Source: Bacteroidales bacterium UBA3653 (GTDB lineage: Bacteria; Bacteroidota; Bacteroidia; Bacteroidales; Paludibacteraceae). From it: DNA of 64,000 nt. Position numbers and translations under genes: made by a program. The stretch covers positions 186,001 to 250,000 of the forward strand of contig DFKE01000014.1 in assembly GCA_002373505.1 (NCBI GenBank). Reading direction: 5' to 3'. The notes beneath the pieces are model-generated. The model made no database searches, was not told the origin of the DNA, and worked only from the letters and a program-made list of their open reading frames with translations. Shown one piece after another: positions 51,344 through 57,961 of the stretch (its first letter is position 1; each line of letters opens with the position of its first letter).

Positions 51344-52435
51344 ATGAAGATGCCTATGGCAGATGTAGAGAAAAACAAACAGAGCCACTCCTCGCAGATT
51401 GCGGTTATTGCGGAACCGCTGATGCAGCAGTTGCGGGAACTCATAGAGAACACCCGTAAGCGCGTTGCGTCTGTGGTAAGCGATGAGACGACGCAACTAT
51501 ATTGGAATGTGGGTAATGCTGTCAATACGTTTGTGCTGCAGGGCAGCCGTGCAGAGTACGGAAAACAAATTGTCGTTTCAGTGTCACGACAATTGGCAGT
51601 AGAGTATGGAAATAGTTTTGAGGAGAAGAATTTGCGTCGGATGATGCAGTTTGCGACTGAGTATCAAGACTTTGAAATTGTCGTTACACTGTCACGACAA
51701 TTGCCGTGGTCCCATATCATCACCCTTATCCCCATCCGCGAACCGCTCAAACGCTCGTTCTATGAGCAAATGGCGATAACTGAACATTGGAGTGTGCGCA
51801 CGCTGCGCGAGAAAATCAGTTCGCAACTCTATGAGCGCACAGCCATCAGTCGCAAGCCGGAAGAAACTATCAAACATGATATTGCACTTTTGCGGGACGA
51901 GAACAAAATGACACCGGATATGGTGTTCCGCGACCCGTATCTATTGCATCTTTTCGGTCTTAAAGACACGTATTCCGAGAAAGATCTGGAGAGTGCTATC
52001 GTGGCAGAGATGCAGCGGTTTATAGAAGAACTTGGGTCGGATTTCGCTTTCCTTGCCCGGCAAAAACGGATTACTATTGACAACGAGGATTATTATATTG
52101 ACCTCTTATTCTATCACCGCCGATTGCATTGTTTGGTGGCTATTGATTTGAAGATTGATTCGTTCAAGGCGGCATACAAAGGTCAGATGGAACTGTATCT
52201 GCGTTGGCTGGAGAAATACGAGCGAGTGGAAGGAGAAAATGCCCCGATTGGTTTGATTCTCTGTGCCGGTAAGAATGACGAACATGTGGAACTTATGCAT
52301 TTGGAGGAAAGCAATATCCGTGTAGCTGAATATATGACGATGTTGCCGGACAAGAAAGTGTTGGAACAGAAACTACAGAAAGCTATTGCGTATGCCCGTG
52401 AGCGAATCGCCATCCAAGAGCAAAGCAATAAGTGA
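51344..52435 (+). CDS. DUF1016 (YhcG-type) PDDEXK nuclease-like protein
   Basis: 363 residues. The N-terminal DUF1016 domain (~25-180; TTQLYWNVGNAVNTFVLQ, EKNLRRMMQFATEY, LPWSHIITLIPI) is followed by a PDDEXK-type nuclease domain (~190-345) with DNEDYYIDLLFYHRRL (Asp at ~250) and LVAIDLKIDSFKAAYKGQM (Asp-x-Lys core). Such proteins are frequent next to mobile elements and restriction systems; a role in DNA processing or defence is possible but unproven. It has its own promoter and no partner gene, and lies between two identical 163-bp repeats. Confidence 0.88.
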   Translation: MKMPMADVEKNKQSHSSQIAVIAEPLMQQLRELIENTRKRVASVVSDETTQLYWNVGNAVNTFVLQGSRAEYGKQIVVSVSRQLAVEYGNSFEEKNLRRMMQFATEYQDFEIVVTLSRQLPWSHIITLIPIREPLKRSFYEQMAITEHWSVRTLREKISSQLYERTAISRKPEETIKHDIALLRDENKMTPDMVFRDPYLLHLFGLKDTYSEKDLESAIVAEMQRFIEELGSDFAFLARQKRITIDNEDYYIDLLFYHRRLHCLVAIDLKIDSFKAAYKGQMELYLRWLEKYERVEGENAPIGLILCAGKNDEHVELMHLEESNIRVAEYMTMLPDKKVLEQKLQKAIAYARERIAIQEQSNK

Positions 52436-52520
52436 TCTTTGATTTTACCAGCCATACGGGCAACTGCTGGCGAGCGATTTACTCCACAGGCAAGGAGCGG
52501 GATTGACCGGCAGGTGGAAT

Positions 52521-52564
52521 AAGACTTGAACAAGAGTCAAACAAGAGTTAAATAAGGGTTGATT
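52521..52564. repeat. 11-bp tandem array, four units
   Basis: Units AAGACTTGAAC, AAGAGTCAAAC, AAGAGTTAAAT, AAGGGTTGATT. About 85 nt after the DUF1016 stop. Confidence 0.85.
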
Positions 52565-52623
52565 CGGACTCATTTATGGTTCCCGATATGAAAAATCGTC
52601 CTTCCGGGCGATTTTTCAATTTG

Positions 52624-52786
52624 TTTGAGCCGGCGTGAGGGCGGCGTGGGGCCGACGTCGTCCTTCTTCTCGGTCGGCTTAGGCTCCCCGCCTGCCTTCC
52701 CTTTTCGGACTGCCAAGTCAAGGCAGTCCTCCAGGTCCCGTGATGGTAGCGTTCCTAACTCGACATAGAGTGCTAATTTACTCACG
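52624..52786. repeat. 163-bp direct repeat, right copy
   Basis: Same sequence and orientation as 50972-51134. Similarity continues beyond the end through 11-bp units (CATTTAGC), with one extra unit here. Confidence 0.95.
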
Positions 52787-52816
52787 GGTCATTTACGACT
52801 CATTTAGCACTCATAA

Positions 52817-52848
52817 ACAAAAAGAAAGCGGCGCAAATGCGTCGCTTC
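52817..52848 (-). terminator. Rho-independent terminator for the small lipoprotein gene
   Basis: Minus strand: AAGCGACGC, loop of 4, GCGCCGCTT (9-bp stem with one G-U), then TCTTTTTG. Confidence 0.85.
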
Positions 52849-52871
52849 TTCTTTGAGCTAACAAGTTCTGA

Positions 52872-53012
52872 TTACTCAGCTACCTCAACAGCCTCAACAA
52901 CCTCAACGGTGTCGTGGTTGCAAGTGTCCTGGCCGCATTTTTTCTCGCAGCACTTGTTGCCGCAGCTCATTGCTACAAAAGCAACAGCTACGATAAGAAG
53001 CATTTTTTTCAT
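52872..53012 (-). CDS. Small cysteine-rich lipoprotein
   Basis: 46 residues from ATG 53012. MKKMLLIVAVAFVAMSCGNK is a lipoprotein signal (Cys 17), and the mature part is only ~30 residues with five cysteines (NKCCEKKCGQDTC) and an acidic, valine-rich end. The pair of CC and CxxxxC could bind metal or form disulfides. It has its own promoter (53161-53192), a long leader that matches that of the next lipoprotein gene, and a strong terminator. Function unknown. Confidence 0.75.
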   Translation of the reverse strand: MKKMLLIVAVAFVAMSCGNKCCEKKCGQDTCNHDTVEVVEAVEVAE

Positions 53013-53112
53013 AAATTTAAAAAATTTAAAATTTCTGGAGCTTTGGCTTCGTCGAGTAGTGCAAGCGAACTTACACCCGACCGGCACAAACCTTCATACT
53101 TTTAGTTAGTTA

Positions 53113-53124
53113 ATAAAGCTTTAT
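53113..53124. promoter_or_regulatory. 12-bp palindrome in the leader (first lipoprotein)
   Basis: ATAAAGCTTTAT, a perfect palindrome, 36 bp downstream of the -7 element. The same 12 bases lie 36 bp downstream of the -7 element of the second lipoprotein gene (53599-53610). Confidence 0.55.
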
Positions 53125-53160
53125 TTTTCTATTTTTTCCGCAAAATCGCGAAAATCGGTG

Positions 53161-53192
53161 CAAAAGTACTACTTTTTTACGATATATCCAAA
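53161..53192 (-). promoter_or_regulatory. Promoter for the 46-residue lipoprotein
   Basis: Minus strand: TTTG at 53192-53189, 20-bp spacer with AAAAAAGTAG, TACTTTTG at 53168-53161. Leader about 140 nt, long for this genome. Confidence 0.85.
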
Positions 53193-53274
53193 AAAAAATG
53201 TATTTTTGTACAATAAATTTTGCATTTTGCCACTGAATACTGCATTTTTGGTGTTACAAACAGATTTATATAAT

Positions 53275-53300
53275 AAAAAAAAGCGACCCGAAGGCCGCTT
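53275..53300 (-). terminator. Rho-independent terminator for the 80-residue lipoprotein
   Basis: Minus strand: AAGCGGCC, loop TTCG, GGTCGCTT (8-bp stem with one G-U), then a run of T. Confidence 0.88.
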
Positions 53301-53332
53301 CATGTGAGATGATCTCACAAGTAAAATAGTGC

Positions 53333-53575
53333 TTACTTGTTTTTCTCAACCTCATCTGCTACATCGTGACCGAGTTCGACAGCACGCTCGATAAGAGAAG
53401 CCTCTTTCTGAGCCTGTGTCTCTTCCTGTGCCGGTGCTTCAGCTGCTGCGGGAGCGGGTGCCGGAGCCTCTACTGCTGCAGGTGCCGGAGCGGCCTCTTC
53501 TGCTTTCTCTGCCTCTTTGTTTGCGCAGCTGAGTGCAGCCATTGCAACAGCTACCATAAGAATAACTTTCTTCAT
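53333..53575 (-). CDS. Small Ala/Pro/Glu-rich lipoprotein
   Basis: 80 residues. Lipoprotein signal MKKVILMVAVAMAALSCANK (Cys 17), then a low-complexity segment of APA and EAPA repeats and a short helix (ASLIERAVELGHDVADEVEK). The signal is closely similar to that of the neighbouring 46-residue lipoprotein, and both share the leader with the ATAAAGCTTTAT palindrome, which points to a common origin or control. Function unknown. Confidence 0.75.
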   Translation of the reverse strand: MKKVILMVAVAMAALSCANKEAEKAEEAAPAPAAVEAPAPAPAAAEAPAQEETQAQKEASLIERAVELGHDVADEVEKNK

Positions 53576-53598
53576 AAATTTTAAAAATTTAAAAATTG

Positions 53599-53610
53599 AT
53601 AAAGCTTTAT
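53599..53610. promoter_or_regulatory. 12-bp palindrome in the leader (second lipoprotein)
   Basis: ATAAAGCTTTAT, in the same place relative to the promoter as at 53113-53124. Confidence 0.55.
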
Positions 53611-53646
53611 TTTACTTTTTGTTTCGCCTTTTTGCGAAAAACGGTG

Positions 53647-53678
53647 CAAAAATACTATCTTTTTTGCATATATCCAAA
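53647..53678 (-). promoter_or_regulatory. Promoter for the 80-residue lipoprotein, overlapping the PASTA operon promoter
   Basis: Minus strand: TTTG at 53678-53675, 20-bp spacer with AAAAAAGATAG, TATTTTTG at 53654-53647. Confidence 0.85.
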
Positions 53679-53694
53679 AAAAATTGTAATTTTG
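53663..53694 (+). promoter_or_regulatory. Promoter for the PASTA-rluD-porX operon, overlapping the lipoprotein promoter
   Basis: TTTG at 53663-53666, 20-bp spacer, TAATTTTG at 53687-53694; ATG at 53715. The two -33 boxes lie 16 bp apart edge to edge, exactly as at 37710-37725. Confidence 0.85.
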
Positions 53695-53714
53695 CGCAGT
53701 AAATTGTATTTTTT

Positions 53715-54536
53715 ATGAAAAAATTGAGTTTTTTCGATAAGTCCGACTTCAAGTTCGTCGGGTGGAATATCCTTTTGGCTGTTGTTCTGGGTATCGGTAT
53801 CCTTGTAGCCTTAATCGCTTATCTGAAGCGTTATACGGAACATGGCATAGAGGTGGAAGTAGCCGATGTACGCGGATTGGTAGAAGCAGAGGCAGTGCCT
53901 GTCCTGGCGGAACAGGGATTACATCTGGTCGTTGTGGACTCCACCTATTCGGACAAAGTGCCGTTTGGCACGATTGTAGATCAGGATCCCAAGCCGGACT
54001 CTCATGCCAAACACGGACGCGCTGTATATGTTACAATCAACGCTACTACGAAACGCCAGGTGACCATGCCGAACCTGCAAGATATCAGTTACCGCCAGGC
54101 GGAGACCACTCTCCGGGGCATGGGTCTGCAGGTGGACACCGTCTATGACTATGAGCCTTCCGAATTCAGAGATCTGGTACTGGATGTCAAATGTAACGGC
54201 GTCAGTGTACAGCCGGGAGAGAAACTGGCGGTAGGAACGAAAGTGCGGCTGGTTGTAGGCTTCGGCCGTGGTACAGAAGAGGTGGAAGTGCCGTCCGTCA
54301 TCGGCTTGACGCTGCAGGACGCACGGAGTCTGTTGCTCAGACACCGGCTCACCGTAGGAGCGGTAATATACGACGAACCGGAAGAAGAAGGTGTTATCCA
54401 ATATATCTACCGCCAGACCCCGAGCGCAGGCGAGAGGTTGATAGAGGGAGAGACCGTTGCTTTGCGGCTGTCTAAAGACATAGAGAAAGCGGCAAGCGGA
54501 GGAGATACACATACCGAAGAAGATACATGGTTTTAG
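53715..54536 (+). CDS. Membrane protein with three PASTA domains
   Basis: 273 residues: cytoplasmic N-terminus, one membrane helix (~17-40, WNILLAVVLGIGILVALIAY), then three periplasmic PASTA domains (~46-110, 114-180, 186-258). Signature turns are seen, such as VTMPNLQDISYRQAETTLRG and VEVPSVIGLTLQDARSLLLR. PASTA domains bind peptidoglycan or cell-wall precursors; there is no kinase domain. It leads a five-gene operon and overlaps rluD by 10 nt. Confidence 0.9.
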   Translation: MKKLSFFDKSDFKFVGWNILLAVVLGIGILVALIAYLKRYTEHGIEVEVADVRGLVEAEAVPVLAEQGLHLVVVDSTYSDKVPFGTIVDQDPKPDSHAKHGRAVYVTINATTKRQVTMPNLQDISYRQAETTLRGMGLQVDTVYDYEPSEFRDLVLDVKCNGVSVQPGEKLAVGTKVRLVVGFGRGTEEVEVPSVIGLTLQDARSLLLRHRLTVGAVIYDEPEEEGVIQYIYRQTPSAGERLIEGETVALRLSKDIEKAASGGDTHTEEDTWF

Positions 54537-55582
54537 ATCCGGATATAGAAAACGAAGAGTTGTGGGAGCGATGGCGGTGCGAGGTAGATAAGGGTCAAGG
54601 AAAAGAACGGATAGACAAATATCTCGCAGAGCACATGACCAATACCAGCCGCAACCGTATCCAGACGGCTGCGGATGCAGGCAACATATGGGTTAACGGA
54701 AAAGCGGTTGCCTCCAATTACCGTGTCAAACCCGGAGATATAATCCAAGTGCTGCTGGATCATGAACCCCATGATTTCACCATTACGCCGGAAGACATTC
54801 CTCTCAATATCGTATATGAAGACGAGGATCTGCTGGTGGTCAATAAACCGGCAGGATTAGTTGTTCATCCCGGTCACGGCAATTACGAGCACACGCTCCT
54901 GCACGCTCTCGCCTGGCATTTCGAGCAACAATCACAAATCACAAATCACAAATCACAAATTGATATAAACGATCCTTCCATCGGTCTGGTTCATAGGATA
55001 GACAAAGACACATCCGGCCTTCTGTTAATTGCCAAGACGCCGGAAGCCAAGACGCATCTCGCCAAGCAGTTTTTTGACCATACGACGGAGCGGACCTACA
55101 ACGCGCTTGTCTGGGGTACGTTCAAGGAAGACTGCGGCACCGTGGAAGGCGCGCTTGCGCGGGATAACAGAGACCGGACCCTATACAGGGTTTGGGACCC
55201 GGAAGAGTGCCCTCAAGCTAAAGAAGCGGTCACTCACTGGCGGGTTTTGGAACAGTTTTTGTACGTCACTCTGGTGGAGTGCCGTTTGGAAACAGGCCGT
55301 ACACACCAGATACGCGTGCATATGAAGCATATAGGACACCCTCTTTTCGGGGATGAGAAATACGGCGGGTGCGAGATTCTAAAAGGACTCCGTACACAAA
55401 AATACCGGCAGTATATCGAGAATTGCTTTGCGCTCTGTCCGCGCCAGGCGCTGCACGCCAAGACCCTTGGTTTCACCCACCCGCGGACAGGCGAACGCAT
55501 GTTCTTCGATAGCGAATGGCCGGAAGATATGACCAACCTTATCAACAAATGGAGAAATTATGAGCCAAATACTTTGGGTTGA
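54527..55582 (+). CDS. RluA-family pseudouridine synthase (RluD-like)
   Basis: 351 residues. N-terminal S4 domain (~25-85, GKERIDKYLAEHMTNTSRNR), then the catalytic domain with GLVHRIDKDTSGLLLIAK (catalytic Asp) and the C-terminal RTHQIRVHMKHIGHPLFGDE. It modifies uridines in 23S rRNA, probably those of helix 69 in the RluD case. A loop before the catalytic motif (QQSQITNHKSQIDIN) is coded by four copies of TCACAAA (54932-54959). It overlaps both the PASTA gene and porX (23 nt). Confidence 0.92.
   Translation: MVLDPDIENEELWERWRCEVDKGQGKERIDKYLAEHMTNTSRNRIQTAADAGNIWVNGKAVASNYRVKPGDIIQVLLDHEPHDFTITPEDIPLNIVYEDEDLLVVNKPAGLVVHPGHGNYEHTLLHALAWHFEQQSQITNHKSQIDINDPSIGLVHRIDKDTSGLLLIAKTPEAKTHLAKQFFDHTTERTYNALVWGTFKEDCGTVEGALARDNRDRTLYRVWDPEECPQAKEAVTHWRVLEQFLYVTLVECRLETGRTHQIRVHMKHIGHPLFGDEKYGGCEILKGLRTQKYRQYIENCFALCPRQALHAKTLGFTHPRTGERMFFDSEWPEDMTNLINKWRNYEPNTLG
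54932..54959. repeat. 7-bp tandem array inside rluD
   Basis: Four perfect copies of TCACAAA. In the rluD frame it codes for the loop with SQITNHKSQI and has no in-frame stop. Confidence 0.92.
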
Positions 55583-57140
55583 TGATGAGATAGACTTGTT
55601 GCAACCGTATATCATTTATCTGAAAGGAAAAAACTACGACGTAACAACAGCCTCCAACGGAGAGGACGCTGTTGATATTGTCCAAAACGGGCAGTTTGAT
55701 ATTATCTTTCTTGACGAGAACATGCCGGGTATGAACGGGTTGGAGACGCTGCAGGAGATGAAACGTCTGCGTCCGGAAATACCGGTGGTGATGATCACCA
55801 AAAGCGAAGAAGAGCATATCATGGAGCAGGCTATCGGAGAGAAGATAGCCGACTATCTGATAAAGCCCGTCAATCCCTCCCAGATACTCTTGTGCCTCAA
55901 GAAACATATCCACCAACAGGAGATCGTAACGGAACAGGTGCAGCAGAGTTACCGCCAGGAATGGAGCGATATCACCTATCTCATAGATACCGCTTCCACT
56001 ATCGAGGAATGGCAGGCTATCGAGCGCCTGCTCAGCAAATGGGATTTGGAATTAGCCGGTTTGGAACCCGAGCAAGGCGGTCATTCGGGCATGCACAGCC
56101 TGATCGAAGATCAACGTACGCAGGCTAATGCTGCGTTTGCCAAATGGATATCCAAGAACTACGTGTCGATAGTAGAAAGCAGAAAGACCGCTTCGCCCAA
56201 AGACGCAAGCATGATTATGTCGCCGGACGTGATGAAGCATGCTGTCTTCCCGCTTCTGGACAAGGGAGAGAAAGTGCTGCTCTGCGTCATTGATAACTTC
56301 CGGTATGACCAATGGAAGATGATCCAGCCGCTGATAAGTGAGTTCTACTCCATCCGCACGGAGGAGCAATATACCTCTATCCTGCCTACCGCCACACAAT
56401 ATGCCCGGAATGCTATTTTCTCCGGTCTGCTGCCGTTGCAGATACAGGAGATGTATCCGCAATACTGGGTGGAAGAAGGGGACGAAGATAGCAAGAACCA
56501 GTATGAGAAAGAGTTGGTTCAGACCCTGCTCGACCGCTATCGCAGAAGAGAGAGTTTCAACTATTGGAAGGTGAACGAAAGCGATTTCTGCGAACGGGTC
56601 ATCCATCAACTCAAGGGAGTGCAAGCACCGCTGAATATCGTTGTACTCAATTTCATAGACATGCTCTCCCACTCCCGTACGGAAAGTAAGATCATGCGGG
56701 AGTTAGCGAACGACGAAGCGGCTTACCGCAGCCTGACACTCAGCTGGTTCAGACATTCCCCTACCTATGAATTACTGCGGCTTGCTTCCGAACGCGGATT
56801 TACACTGGTTCTCACGACGGACCATGGTACCACCCGTGTCAAAAACGCTATACAAATCATTGCCGACAAAAACACCAATACGAACATCCGCTACAAGGTA
56901 GGCAAAGCACTTAATTGCTCCTCGAAGAATGTCATGACTATAGACCAGCCGAAACGCGCCGGCTTGCCATGCCCGAATGTGAGCAGCAGTTATATGTTCT
57001 GTACGGGCAGTGATTTCTTTGCGTACCCGAACCAGTTTAACTACTACGCGCAATACTTCCGCAATACGTTCCAGCATGGCGGTATCTCGCTGGAAGAAAT
57101 GATTGTTCCCCTGGTTACTTTGGTGCCTAAGAGTCATTAA
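55560..57140 (+). CDS. porX: PorX, response regulator with PglZ-type domain (type IX secretion control)
   Basis: 526 residues. N-terminal receiver domain (1-120) with the phosphorylated Asp52 in FLDENMPGMNG, Thr/Lys in VVMITKSEEE and acidic residues at 8-9 (WVDDE). A helical linker is followed by an alkaline-phosphatase-like PglZ domain (~200-526) with VIDNFRYDQW, IVVLNFIDMLSHSR and VLTTDHGTTR. PorX, with the kinase PorY, controls T9SS genes in Porphyromonas and related bacteria; its PglZ part is reported to act on nucleotide signals. porY and T9SS core genes are not in this window. It lies between rluD and an EEP phosphatase gene in one operon. Confidence 0.92.
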   Translation: MSQILWVDDEIDLLQPYIIYLKGKNYDVTTASNGEDAVDIVQNGQFDIIFLDENMPGMNGLETLQEMKRLRPEIPVVMITKSEEEHIMEQAIGEKIADYLIKPVNPSQILLCLKKHIHQQEIVTEQVQQSYRQEWSDITYLIDTASTIEEWQAIERLLSKWDLELAGLEPEQGGHSGMHSLIEDQRTQANAAFAKWISKNYVSIVESRKTASPKDASMIMSPDVMKHAVFPLLDKGEKVLLCVIDNFRYDQWKMIQPLISEFYSIRTEEQYTSILPTATQYARNAIFSGLLPLQIQEMYPQYWVEEGDEDSKNQYEKELVQTLLDRYRRRESFNYWKVNESDFCERVIHQLKGVQAPLNIVVLNFIDMLSHSRTESKIMRELANDEAAYRSLTLSWFRHSPTYELLRLASERGFTLVLTTDHGTTRVKNAIQIIADKNTNTNIRYKVGKALNCSSKNVMTIDQPKRAGLPCPNVSSSYMFCTGSDFFAYPNQFNYYAQYFRNTFQHGGISLEEMIVPLVTLVPKSH

Positions 57141-57141
57141 G

Positions 57142-57948
57142 ATGCTGGATCTGATCCTTATAGCTATCACTGTTCTGACCTGGAACACGGGTCGTATGGG
57201 TGAATTCAAAAAACCTGAGAAGAACGAAGTATTGCAATACTTGCTGTCTCAGGATGCCGACGTGGTATGTCTGCAGGAAGTGGATGTCTATAAGAACGAA
57301 GAGTTTCTCACGCTTCCGGATGTCAAGCGCACGCTGAGCAAGAAATATCCTTATTCGTATATCGATTTCTCGGTCTATAACAAACGCCACCAGTACGGCA
57401 CGATGGTATGGGCGAAATATCCGCTAATCAACAAACACAGTATCCATTACGAAACAAGCGGCAACCTGTCCAACCGGTGCGATATGGTTATCGGTACGGA
57501 TACATTCCGGATCATAAACAACCACCTGGAGTCCTATAAATTTACCACGGAAGACTTGGCAGAGATAGAATCCATACGTGACTACAAGGGTATCCGTGCC
57601 GCTATCAGGCGCCTCAAAGCCAAATGGGACCGGGCTATTCCCCTGCGGGAGAATCAGGCGCGGGTGGTACGCAAAGAGATAGACGAAAGTCCGTACCCGG
57701 TCATTGTGGTAGGCGATTTCAACTCTCCTTCCCTCGGTTTCGCTTACCGGCATATCAGCGAGAACTTACATGACGCATGGAACGAAACCCACTATTTCTG
57801 GCAAAGAGGAACGACTTGCGAAAAAGAAGGAATAGGAGTGCGGATTGACTATATCCTGTGTTCCGACCCGCTACAGCCAAAGCAATGCGTTGTTCCGGAC
57901 GCCCCCGGATCCGATCATAAACCTGTCGTCGCAACGTTGGCATGGTAA
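57142..57948 (+). CDS. Endonuclease/exonuclease/phosphatase (EEP) family protein
   Basis: 268 residues from ATG 57142, two bases after the porX stop. EEP active-site motifs: VLTWNTGRMGEF (Asn), VVCLQEVDVYKNE (Glu), INNHLESY, VVVGDFNSP (Asp, Asn) and APGSDHKPVVA (Asp, His). The family includes nucleases and inositol or sphingolipid phosphodiesterases. The hydrophobic N-terminus (MLDLILIAITVLTW) runs straight into the first catalytic strand, so it is not a cleavable signal. Confidence 0.85.
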   Translation: MLDLILIAITVLTWNTGRMGEFKKPEKNEVLQYLLSQDADVVCLQEVDVYKNEEFLTLPDVKRTLSKKYPYSYIDFSVYNKRHQYGTMVWAKYPLINKHSIHYETSGNLSNRCDMVIGTDTFRIINNHLESYKFTTEDLAEIESIRDYKGIRAAIRRLKAKWDRAIPLRENQARVVRKEIDESPYPVIVVGDFNSPSLGFAYRHISENLHDAWNETHYFWQRGTTCEKEGIGVRIDYILCSDPLQPKQCVVPDAPGSDHKPVVATLAW

Positions 57949-57961
57949 ATACAATATATCT

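Larger units (their letters stand above)
52436..52816. other. Gene-free, repeat-rich spacer after the DUF1016 gene
   Basis: No supported gene. It holds an 11-bp array (52521-52564), the right 163-bp repeat and a short 11-bp array after it (GGTCATTTACG, ACTCATTTAGC at 52787-52808). A minus-strand frame (52570-52785) is the repeat-borne frame extended by chance into unique sequence. Confidence 0.7.

Noticed and set aside
52570..52785. 71-codon minus-strand frame in the right 163-bp repeat
   Set aside because: The first 54 codons are the repeat-borne frame; the rest differs between copies. Kept as a property of the repeat, not called as a gene.
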